Shown here: piece by piece, positions 16,650 to 25,099 of the stretch
Layout: each line of letters opens with the position of its first letter
How positions within the stretch are numbered: the first letter of the stretch is position 1
Assembly: GCA_015075305.1 (NCBI GenBank)
Contig: JABTUS010000009.1
Location: 1 to 64,000 of the forward strand
Direction of reading: 5' to 3'
Length of the DNA stretch: 64,000 bases
Source of the DNA: Opitutaceae bacterium
GTDB lineage: Bacteria; Verrucomicrobiota; Verrucomicrobiia; Opitutales; Opitutaceae
Program-made: the position numbers and the translations under genes
Notes under the pieces: generated by a model
What the model was told of the DNA's origin: nothing
What the model saw: only the letters and a program-made list of their open reading frames with translations
Databases searched by the model: none

Positions 16650-19600
16650 ATGAAATCGAGTTTTACGGACCTGTTCATTCGCAAGCCGGTCATCGCGCTT
16701 GTCGTCAACATTGTGATCCTGGTGGTGGGCGTGATGTCCTACTTTTCGCTCAATGTCCGCCAGTACCCGAAAAGTGACAGCGCGGTCGTCAAGGTGACAA
16801 CCATCTACTTCGGTGCGAGCGCGGAGACGGTGCGCGGCTACATCACCACCCAGCTTGAGCGCGTCATCGCAAGTGCGGACGGCATCGACTACATTGAGTC
16901 GGAAAGCCGCTCGGGGATGAGCACGATCAATGTTTATCTGCGGCTCAACTACGATACGAATGCGGCGCTTGCGCAGATCGGCTCGAAAATTGACCAGGTG
17001 CGCAGCCAGCTCCCGCCAGAGGCCGAGGCGCCCTCGATATCCGTTGAGACGAGCGACAACCAGTTCGCCTCGATGTATCTGAGTTTCCACTCAAAGGACA
17101 TGGAGGCCAACCAGGTCACCGACTTCCTTGACCGGGTCGTGCAGCCGCAACTGGCCTCGTTGAAGGGCGTGCAGCGGGCCGACATTCTGGGGGGGAGGAC
17201 CTTTGCGATGCGCATCTGGCTGAAGCCGGACGCGCTGGCGGCGCATGGGCTCAGTCCGTCTGAAGTCCGCCAGGCGCTGGCCAGCAACAACGCCTTGGCG
17301 GCGGTTGGAGCAACCAAGGGGTCCATGATCACCGTGAGTCTGGTCGCGGATACCGATCTCAAGAATGTTGATGAGTTCAGGAGGCTCGTCGTGGCCGAGC
17401 GCAACAACGCGATCATCCGTCTGTCCGATGTCGCGGATGTCACGCTTGGCGCGGAGAGCTATGATGAGGAGGTTCGCTTCAGTGGCCAACGCGCGACATT
17501 CATGGGCATCTGGGTTCTGCCAACGGAATCCACGCTGGAGGTGATCAAGCGCGTGCGAGACGCGCTGCCGGGAATCGAGGCCGGACTTCCGTCGGGCATG
17601 AAAATGTCGATCGGTTACGATGCCACGGCATACATTGATGATGCGCTCAAGGAGATCGTGAAGACGCTGGGCGAAACGCTGGCGATCGTTGCTGTCGTCA
17701 TCTTCCTGTTCCTCGGATCAGTTCGGTCGGTGCTGATTCCGCTGGTCGCAATGCCGCTTTCATTGATCGGCGCGGTCTTCATCATGCTGCTGCTCGGATT
17801 CACGATCAACCTGCTCACGCTGCTCGCCATCGTGCTCGCCGTCGGTATCGTCGTCGATGACGCGATCGTCGTCGTCGAGAATGTCGAGCGGCATGTCCGC
17901 GAGGGCAGGAGTCCTTTTGATGCCGCCGTGCTCGGTGCGCGGGAACTCGTGGCGACGGTCATCTCGATGACGATCACCCTGGCGGCCGTCTATGCTCCGA
18001 TCGGTTTTCAAGGCGGACTGACCGGCGCGCTCTTCCGGGAGTTTGCTTTCACGCTCGCGGGGGCGGTGACGATTTCTGGTTTTGTGGCGCTGACGCTGTC
18101 GCCGATGATGAGTGCGCGCCTCCTCAGGGATCATGCGCACGAGGAGCGCGGTCTGACGGGCATCACCAATCACATGTTCGACCGATTGCGCACGGCTTAC
18201 GACCGGCTCATAGGAGCGATGCTGGCGACTCGGGAACGGCGGAAGCTGGGCTGGGGCGTGCTGCCGGCGGGGATTGCGACGAGCAGCATCTTGTTTGTCG
18301 CGGGGCTGATCGGGATGAAGGTGGCTGGGGGCGCGCTTGCGGGAAGGAACGTCAGCATGCTTGGCGCCGGCGCCCTCGCACTGGGCGTGGTTCCGGCGGT
18401 CCTCGCATTGGTTTTCGATGTGGCCTTTGGCCGGCGATTCAAGACCGTGCAGTTCGTCCTGGCCGGAGGCGTCATGCTCTGCATGCTCCTTCCGGTCTTC
18501 TTCATGTTTGCGCAGAAGGAACTGGCGCCGAAGGAGGATCAGGGCTTCATCGGAACCTTTCTCATTGCGTCCCCGACATCGACCATTGAGCACAATGTCC
18601 GCTATGCGGACGAGGTTCAGAGGCTGTTTGAGAGTGTGCCGGAGTACGCGGCGTCCTTCCAGCTTACGACGCCGAACTTCGGATTTGGAGGCCTGATTGC
18701 CAAGCCATGGTCCGAACGAAAGCGGACGACGGTGCAGATTGAACAATCGCTTCTTACTGAAACCGCGAAGATAGCCGGCATGAACGTGGTGTTGAACACG
18801 CCGGATGCCCTTCCCTCCGGCGGCCAGTACCCAATTGAATTCGTGATCCGGTCAACGGCTGACCACCGGCAGATGCTTGAGGTTGCCGACCAACTGACCC
18901 TGTTTGCGAACACCGAGGCGAATGCGCCGGATCAGGCACCGACATTCTATTTCGCGGATAGTGATCTCAAATTCGACCTGCCGCAGTACGAGATCGAAAT
19001 CGACAAGGACAAGGTGGCCGCCATGGGTCTGAGTCTGACCGACATTGCCCGCGACCTGGGTTCCATGCTGGGTGGTGGTTATGTGAACCGCTTCGTCAAC
19101 GACGGGCGCAGCTATCGCGTCATTCCGCAAGTGGAGCGCTCGCACCGGCTCACGGCGGACCAGATCCTCGACTATCATGTGCGGGGTCCGAATGGTCGGC
19201 TTGTTCCGCTTTCCACCATTGCGACACTGAAAGAGACGGTGCAGCCGCGCACACTCAATCGGTTCCAGCAGCTCAACTCGGTGAAGATCATAGGAGTCGG
19301 ACCCAGCCCGGACCAGGCGTTGCGGAAGCTGGAGAAGAAGGCCTCGGAAATCCTGCCGCCCGAGTACTCGATCGACTACGGCGGCCAGTCGCGGCAGCTT
19401 CGCTACGAGGGCAATGCGCTCCTGATGTCGGGTGGGCTTGCGGTGATTCTGATCTTTCTGGTGCTGGCCGCGCAGTTTAACAGCTTCCGCGATCCGTGCA
19501 TCATTCTGTTCGGCTCGGTGCCGCTCGCCCTGGTTGGCGCCGCCTTGCCGATCTTTCTCTGGAAAACCTCGCTGAACATCTATTCGCAGATCGGCATGAC

Positions 19601-19973
19601 CACGCTCGTGGGGCTGGTGGCCAAGAATGGCATTCTCATCGTCGAGTTTGCGAACTCCCTCCAGGAGAAGGGTGTCCCAAAACTGGAGGCGACCCGCCGT
19701 GCCGCGGCAACCCGCCTGCGCCCGGTTCTCATGACCTCGGCGGCAACGGTCTTTGGACATCTCATGCTGATTTTTGTCACGGGCCCCGGTGCGGCGGCCC
19801 GCAACAGCATTGGCTGGGTGCTGGTGGTTGGCATGACGGTCGGATCATTCTTCACCTTGTTCATCGTCCCCGCATTCTATGCGCTCATTGCCCGCGATCA
19901 TTCGAAGGACCGTCACATCGAGCGCGAATCCACGCTGCTTGCCCAGCACAGTCCTGAACTTGCCATCAAATAA
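16650..19973 (+). CDS. HAE1-type RND efflux pump, inner-membrane subunit
   Basis: A 1107-residue proton-driven pump subunit (family about 1030-1050). TM1 is at residues 13-32. TM4 has the proton-relay pair VGIVVDDAIVVVENVERH (D403, D404), and the second half keeps the relay Lys in LVAKNGILIVEF. The porter and docking domains appear in the expected order, with LAPKEDQGF at 625-633. Compared with AcrB-type pumps, about 60 extra residues lie between TM6 and TM7 (about 533-600). They contain two additional hydrophobic stretches (about 535-556 and 570-594), so topology is preserved. It lies 79 bases after the adaptor gene, and the TolC-type gene follows after one base. The substrate is unknown. 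Confidence 0.95.
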   Translation: MKSSFTDLFIRKPVIALVVNIVILVVGVMSYFSLNVRQYPKSDSAVVKVTTIYFGASAETVRGYITTQLERVIASADGIDYIESESRSGMSTINVYLRLNYDTNAALAQIGSKIDQVRSQLPPEAEAPSISVETSDNQFASMYLSFHSKDMEANQVTDFLDRVVQPQLASLKGVQRADILGGRTFAMRIWLKPDALAAHGLSPSEVRQALASNNALAAVGATKGSMITVSLVADTDLKNVDEFRRLVVAERNNAIIRLSDVADVTLGAESYDEEVRFSGQRATFMGIWVLPTESTLEVIKRVRDALPGIEAGLPSGMKMSIGYDATAYIDDALKEIVKTLGETLAIVAVVIFLFLGSVRSVLIPLVAMPLSLIGAVFIMLLLGFTINLLTLLAIVLAVGIVVDDAIVVVENVERHVREGRSPFDAAVLGARELVATVISMTITLAAVYAPIGFQGGLTGALFREFAFTLAGAVTISGFVALTLSPMMSARLLRDHAHEERGLTGITNHMFDRLRTAYDRLIGAMLATRERRKLGWGVLPAGIATSSILFVAGLIGMKVAGGALAGRNVSMLGAGALALGVVPAVLALVFDVAFGRRFKTVQFVLAGGVMLCMLLPVFFMFAQKELAPKEDQGFIGTFLIASPTSTIEHNVRYADEVQRLFESVPEYAASFQLTTPNFGFGGLIAKPWSERKRTTVQIEQSLLTETAKIAGMNVVLNTPDALPSGGQYPIEFVIRSTADHRQMLEVADQLTLFANTEANAPDQAPTFYFADSDLKFDLPQYEIEIDKDKVAAMGLSLTDIARDLGSMLGGGYVNRFVNDGRSYRVIPQVERSHRLTADQILDYHVRGPNGRLVPLSTIATLKETVQPRTLNRFQQLNSVKIIGVGPSPDQALRKLEKKASEILPPEYSIDYGGQSRQLRYEGNALLMSGGLAVILIFLVLAAQFNSFRDPCIILFGSVPLALVGAALPIFLWKTSLNIYSQIGMTTLVGLVAKNGILIVEFANSLQEKGVPKLEATRRAAATRLRPVLMTSAATVFGHLMLIFVTGPGAAARNSIGWVLVVGMTVGSFFTLFIVPAFYALIARDHSKDRHIERESTLLAQHSPELAIK

Positions 19974-19974
19974 C

Positions 19975-21315
19975 ATGCACAATCTCTCTTCCCGTGCGGC
20001 TCTCTGCTGCGTGATTCTTGTCAGTACGATGGGCCTGGCGGCCCAGTCAACGTCCACGCAGCCGGTTCCCGAGACCCTGGACCTTCCCACGGCCCTGCAG
20101 TATGCACTGGAGAACAACTTCTCCATTCGCCAGGCCCGGGAGCGCATACGGCAGCAGGAGGGTGTTGTGCTTGAAGTCTCCTCGCGACACATCCCGAACG
20201 TGTCTGTCGGTGCCGCCTATCAACGGAACGCGCGCGAGATTGCGCAGACCTTTCCTCAGGACGATTCCGCCTGGAACATTCAGATCCAGGCGCGACAGGC
20301 AATCTATGCGGGTGGCGGCATCAATGCATCGATTTCCGGTGCGAAACTCGCGCGGGAGGCTGCGGTGCTCGAACTGCAGGGGGTGATCAACGACGCGCTG
20401 CTCTCCGTGCGCACGCGGTTCTATGACGTCCTGCTGGCGCGCGAGAGCATCAAGGTGCGCGAACAGTCCGTGGCGCTGCTTCAGGAGCAGCTTCAAAATG
20501 CCAGGAACCGCTTTGAGGCCGGAGCATCCTCCAGTTTCGAGGTGCTTCGCGCGGAGGTCGCGCTGGCCAATGCGCAGCCCGCCTTGATTCAAGCCCGCAA
20601 TGCATTCCGCCTCTCCATCGAGGAGCTGCGCCAGGCGCTGGGTTTTGTGAATGGCGAGGGTGAGAACCTGCGCAAGGTCCCGGAGTTCATTGGGGAACTG
20701 AAGGCCGAGCCGGTTTCCTTCGATCTGAAAACCTCGTTGGAGACGGCCCGTGCCAATCGCCCCGAACTCGCACGCCTTTCCAAACTGGAGGATGCCCGTG
20801 AGCAGGGCGTGAAGGCGGCCCGCTCCGGCCACCTTCCCTCCGTTGACGCCATTGCCGGCTACCAGTGGCGCAAGACGGGATTGAGCGACAGTTTTCGCGA
20901 TGCCGCGGATGGCTGGCTTGTCGGTGTGCAATCGCAGTGGAACGTTTTCGACGGCCGGGCAACGGCCGGGCGCATTGCACAGGCGCGCTCCCAGCTTGCG
21001 CAGGCTCAATTGTCCATCAAGGAGGCGCAGCTGGCGGTTGACGTCGAGGTGCGCCGGGCACTCTCTTCGCTCCAGGAGGCGTGGGAGCTTGCGGAAGCCT
21101 CCAGGAAGGTTGTGGACCAGGCGGCTGAGGCCTTGCGGCTTGCAAATGTCCGTCAGTCCGCCGGGACCGCGACGCAGCTGGATGTTCTCACATCCCAGGT
21201 TGATCTGACCCAGGCCCGGAACAATCAACTTCAGGCCAACTACAACTACCTCGTGGCGCTGGCCAATCTTCGCAAGGCGATCGGCCAGGCGGATACTTTC
21301 GCCACAACCAGCTGA
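19975..21315 (+). CDS. TolC-family outer-membrane efflux channel
   Basis: A 446-residue outer-membrane factor. The signal peptide (ALCCVILVSTMGLAAQ, cleavage near residue 24) supports the ATG at 19975, one base past the RND stop; the upstream in-frame extension lies inside the RND gene. Two OEP repeats are visible. The first starts at LDLPTALQYALENNFSIRQA and the second at SFDLKTSLETARANRPELARL, with the helical hairpins between (QLQNARNRFEAGASSSFEVLRAE and a second LRLANVRQSAGTATQLDVL). It should complete the tripartite pump with the two upstream products; tight spacing indicates translational coupling. Confidence 0.95.
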   Translation: MHNLSSRAALCCVILVSTMGLAAQSTSTQPVPETLDLPTALQYALENNFSIRQARERIRQQEGVVLEVSSRHIPNVSVGAAYQRNAREIAQTFPQDDSAWNIQIQARQAIYAGGGINASISGAKLAREAAVLELQGVINDALLSVRTRFYDVLLARESIKVREQSVALLQEQLQNARNRFEAGASSSFEVLRAEVALANAQPALIQARNAFRLSIEELRQALGFVNGEGENLRKVPEFIGELKAEPVSFDLKTSLETARANRPELARLSKLEDAREQGVKAARSGHLPSVDAIAGYQWRKTGLSDSFRDAADGWLVGVQSQWNVFDGRATAGRIAQARSQLAQAQLSIKEAQLAVDVEVRRALSSLQEAWELAEASRKVVDQAAEALRLANVRQSAGTATQLDVLTSQVDLTQARNNQLQANYNYLVALANLRKAIGQADTFATTS

Positions 21316-21409
21316 CCGGACCTTGTTGATCCCGGGTGGCGCGCAAATTTCCGCCTGCAGCGCCTCGGGTTGGCTCGCATTCTTTCGGAAACCGACTTGA
21401 ATTCCGGGC

Positions 21410-24400
21410 ATGAGATCCGTGCGCATCCTGCTGTACGTCGTGATTGCGCTGGTGGTGCTGCTGATCGTTGCGGCTGGCGTGGGATTGAATTCGGGATTTC
21501 AAACCTGGGCGGCGCGTCGCGCCGTTGCCGGCCAGAAGGATTTGAAGGCGGAGATAGGCCGGGTTTCGGTTGGCCTGGATCGGGTTGAACTGAGTTCGAT
21601 TCGCATTGCGCGCCCGGGAATGGTTCTCGTGCTGCCATCAGCCGTGATCGATGTCCCTGTGATAAAGGCGGCCCGGAAGCATGTCGCTGTCCGGCGTCTT
21701 TACGCGCACGGATGGACGCTGGATCTGACTGCTCCGGACAAGCTTGCCGGGGACGTTCGCGGGGGGCGCCGCGGTCTGGCGGGCTACCTGGCGGTCTTGT
21801 CCTCGGCGAATGCCGAGCCTGCGGTGAAGTCCGATGCGTTTCATGGAATTTTCAGCGAACTCAATTTCCCGGTCGATCTGTCGGTGGATGCGTTGGATCT
21901 TGCGGGCGACATCATCTTTCCCGCCGAAGCCGGCCGGTCGTCCAGGGCGCGAATTGTCATCACGGGTGGCGGGCTCGGCTCTGGCAGGGAGGCGAAATTC
22001 ATCATCCAGGCCGATGCGAGCGGAAGCGGCACCGTGTCGGCGCTGAGCTGCAATGGCAGCGTCGGACTGCACATGGACACGCCGTCCTCAATTGATCGCG
22101 TGACATTTGGCAGCGATCTCAGGGCGTCCGGAGCATCGATGCCAAACGGAGCGGCATTGCGTCTGGAACTCGCGGCAGCACGCGGGCCGCAGCGAACGGA
22201 GCAGTATGCACTGCAAATCGAGTCGGACGGCAAATCGCTCGTGAAGCTGGATGCGGCCCTGCCCGCTGGTGGCGGCAGACTCTCGGGGAAAATACAGCTT
22301 GCGGCGCGCGATGCGGATCTCGCTCCTTTCGCGCTTGGGTACTCGGTTCCCGAGTTCGATGCGAAGACGGAAACGACCTTCGAACTGACCACCACATTTG
22401 ATGAGATCGCCGCGAGCGGGCGGATCGACCTCTCGCTTGGAAGGCTCGAGGTTCTGCAGAGGGAACTCGCCCGGGTGGGTTCACTCAGACTCAGCGCGGA
22501 TTTCTCGGTTGAAAAGGCCGGAGATCTCCTTCGCGTGAGGTCCTTGAAGGCGAGGGTCGACGGAAACTCCCCCGTGCTTCAGATCAATGCCCGGCAGTCA
22601 TTTGAGTACGATGGCAAAAGCGGTGAGATTCGTGTGACGGACGCCGGCAGCGCATTGATGACCTTGGATGTGGAGTCGTTCCCGCTGGAGTGGATTCAAC
22701 CGTTCCTCGGCAAGACCTCGCTGAGTGGCGGTGAAGCGAGAGGCACCTTTGCGGTGATGTCCACTTCTGGCGGGTTTGCCCTTCGTCCCCAGGGTCCGAT
22801 GACAATTTCGCCGTTTTCGCTCTCTGACGATGGCAGGCCCATCGTCCGCGATGCCACGCTCAGCCTTAGCCTGTCCGCGGATGTGACCTCGCGGGGCTGG
22901 CAGGCGGAGGTCACGGATTTTTCGGCAAGAAGCGGGAAGAGCAACCTGATGACTCTCTCGATCAAGGCAGGCCAGTCGGCGGAGGAAAAGGAACCGCTCA
23001 AGGCGACAGGTGCGTTTTCGGTGGACCTTCCCGCATTGCTGGCGCAGCCGTTGATTGGTGGCACGCCGGTTCTTTCGCGCGGAACGATGAGTGGGAGATT
23101 CACCGCGACCAGTGGAGCCGCGCAGGATGTGGCGGCGGAGATCACCCTCTCGGATCTGGCCTCCCCCGCGGTCAGTGAAGTGCTCCCGAAGGTGTCGGTG
23201 GAGATTCGGGGAAGGCTCGAGACGGGAGGTGCATTTGCCGCGAGCGTGCCTGTGCTGGTCGAGCGTGCGGGTCGAAAGAGCGACCTCATGATCAATGCCA
23301 GGGGAAAAACGGTGAAAACGGGCGTCGATCTCGATGCGCGAGTTTCAAGCACCGAGATGAATGTGGAGGATGTGAAATTCCTGCTCGCGCCATTCGCCGG
23401 AGGCGGGCCGACAACGGAACCGGCTCCCCAATCGACGCAGGGAGGCGGGCCGCCATGGGAGGGAGTCGGAGGCGGCCTTTCATTTGATTTCCAGAAGGTG
23501 ATCTATTCTCCGGACCTGTCAGTTCGCGACCTCAAGGGCAGTCTGTCGATTTCAGATACGGTCGTCACCTTGAAGGAACTCAACGCATTGCTGGGACCAG
23601 GGGGAAAGGTGGCGCTTACCGGGGATGTGACCTTCAACCCCTCAAGGCCCACGCCTTTTCATCTGAAGGCGGATTTGGATGTCACCGGCCTGGATTCGGG
23701 AGCGACGCTCAAGGCATTCAGCGACGGTTCCGCGCTGCCAGTGGTCGAGGGAAAGTTCAATATCAGCAGCGAGGTTACTTCATCGGGCGAGAGTCTCGCC
23801 AGGTTGTTTGACCAGGCGTCGGGTGGAGTAAAGGTGTCGAGCAGGGGCGGGCTCTTTCGTCCCGTGCCATCGAACTATGTCAACGCGATCAGCGCTGCCC
23901 GTGCGCAGTTGCTCAAGCGGACAGATGAGGTGGGAGCCATTGCTTCGATAGCGGGTGTGCTTGGAGCCAGGCTGCCGGGCGGTCTGGGCGGCGCCGCTTC
24001 CAAGGCGCACGCAGTGGCGGAGCGCCTCGGTGAGTTGGAGGCCATTGTGAAGCTGATTGCGGAGCTGAAATTTGATCAGCTCACGCTGGATGCGGGCGGC
24101 TCGACGTCGATGGACACGGTGCTTCGCGACCTCACGATCACTTCCCCCGAGCTCCGATTCGTGGGTTCAGGCGGACTCAAGTACCGGCCGGATGTTCCAA
24201 TTTGGAAGCAGGCGCTGACCTTGAAACTGAGCGGAGCCGCCCGTGGCCGGGCGGCGGAAATAATGAAGAAGGGAAACCTGCTGGGCGACACGCGTGACAG
24301 TCTGGGGTACATTCCACTCTCACTGGCGCTCAATATCAGCGGCACAGCCGAGAAGCCCGACATTTCGCGCATCGTGGCGGCCTTGTTTGAAAAGGTGCTC

Positions 24401-24487
24401 TCAATGAAGCTGAGCTCCGGGGACATTGAGAAGATTCAGCACGGTGACATCGGAGCAATCCTGAACCTGCTTGCGCAACTGAAGTGA
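21410..24487 (+). CDS. Large AsmA-like membrane-anchored periplasmic protein
   Basis: A 1025-residue protein with one N-terminal membrane anchor (residues 5-27) and a long beta-rich periplasmic body. The overall form is that of the AsmA/TamB-like (repeating beta-groove) superfamily: an N-terminal segment VSVGLDRVELSSIRI, many short amphipathic strands, and a C-terminal AsmA_2-like block (LRDLTITSPELRFVGSGGL, then LGYIPLSLALNISGTAEKPD). Such proteins help move lipids between membranes or support outer-membrane assembly. It lies 94 bases after the TolC-type gene on the same strand and may be read through from the efflux operon. The assignment is by architecture, with no catalytic motif. Confidence 0.65.
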   Translation: MRSVRILLYVVIALVVLLIVAAGVGLNSGFQTWAARRAVAGQKDLKAEIGRVSVGLDRVELSSIRIARPGMVLVLPSAVIDVPVIKAARKHVAVRRLYAHGWTLDLTAPDKLAGDVRGGRRGLAGYLAVLSSANAEPAVKSDAFHGIFSELNFPVDLSVDALDLAGDIIFPAEAGRSSRARIVITGGGLGSGREAKFIIQADASGSGTVSALSCNGSVGLHMDTPSSIDRVTFGSDLRASGASMPNGAALRLELAAARGPQRTEQYALQIESDGKSLVKLDAALPAGGGRLSGKIQLAARDADLAPFALGYSVPEFDAKTETTFELTTTFDEIAASGRIDLSLGRLEVLQRELARVGSLRLSADFSVEKAGDLLRVRSLKARVDGNSPVLQINARQSFEYDGKSGEIRVTDAGSALMTLDVESFPLEWIQPFLGKTSLSGGEARGTFAVMSTSGGFALRPQGPMTISPFSLSDDGRPIVRDATLSLSLSADVTSRGWQAEVTDFSARSGKSNLMTLSIKAGQSAEEKEPLKATGAFSVDLPALLAQPLIGGTPVLSRGTMSGRFTATSGAAQDVAAEITLSDLASPAVSEVLPKVSVEIRGRLETGGAFAASVPVLVERAGRKSDLMINARGKTVKTGVDLDARVSSTEMNVEDVKFLLAPFAGGGPTTEPAPQSTQGGGPPWEGVGGGLSFDFQKVIYSPDLSVRDLKGSLSISDTVVTLKELNALLGPGGKVALTGDVTFNPSRPTPFHLKADLDVTGLDSGATLKAFSDGSALPVVEGKFNISSEVTSSGESLARLFDQASGGVKVSSRGGLFRPVPSNYVNAISAARAQLLKRTDEVGAIASIAGVLGARLPGGLGGAASKAHAVAERLGELEAIVKLIAELKFDQLTLDAGGSTSMDTVLRDLTITSPELRFVGSGGLKYRPDVPIWKQALTLKLSGAARGRAAEIMKKGNLLGDTRDSLGYIPLSLALNISGTAEKPDISRIVAALFEKVLSMKLSSGDIEKIQHGDIGAILNLLAQLK

Positions 24488-25099
24488 GCAGTGGGGGGTG
24501 ACCGAACAACCGGGTGCGTCACCCTCCCTGTGAGCGCGCTGCTTAACGTCTTCAGTGAATGGATGAATTGTGCATGGTGCGCATCTGGGATCCCATTGTT
24601 ATCCAGTGGCCATCCGCATGCTGGAGCAGGAAATGCTGCCGATGGACGAGATTGTCACGCATCAACAATCTAGACCGCCAGACGCTATCGGTGCTGGCAC
24701 CGCCCCTGCGCAAGGCGATCCACCGCCGGCCATGAGGGGCGTGTGGGCGGGGATTGATGCGCATGGGGACCGAAAGGCTTGACACGATTCGGTCGCCGGC
24801 TTCCCCTATATGAATCAAAACGCTGAATAAATATTCAACAAGCTGAGAGCCCCACCTCACGTGCGTTCAACCCTTCCCGTCGATCCCGCCCTCGCTGCGG
24901 AGGCACCGCGTGGCTCCCTTTTCAAACGAGTCGGGCCAGCCGCTCCCCGTCATGCCGAACTTAACGCATTCAATGGGGCGCGGGTTGTTTCCGCCGGGGA
25001 AACGCCTGCAAATCCGTTGTCCAGCACTGGTGGGCCCTTCCGCCCCCGCACGGCGGAAGAGAACCCGCCGTGTCATCCCCAAGCCAATCATCCTGACCC
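24488..25099. other. 612-base intergenic region before the TonB receptor gene
   Basis: No convincing gene is seen on either strand. A hairpin right after the AsmA-like gene (GGGTGAC 24496-24502 / GTCACCC 24518-24524) may aid termination but lacks a T-run. The most AT-rich part holds the palindrome TGAATAAATATTCA at 24824-24837. A TTGACA at 24779-24784 has its nearest TATATG 22 bases later, which is too far for a normal sigma-70 promoter. The leader of the receptor mRNA probably starts near here. Confidence 0.4.

Noticed and set aside
24779-24812. A sigma-70 promoter (TTGACA with TATATG) upstream of the TonB receptor
   Set aside because: The spacer is 22 bases, outside the 16-19 range, so the two boxes are unlikely to act together.
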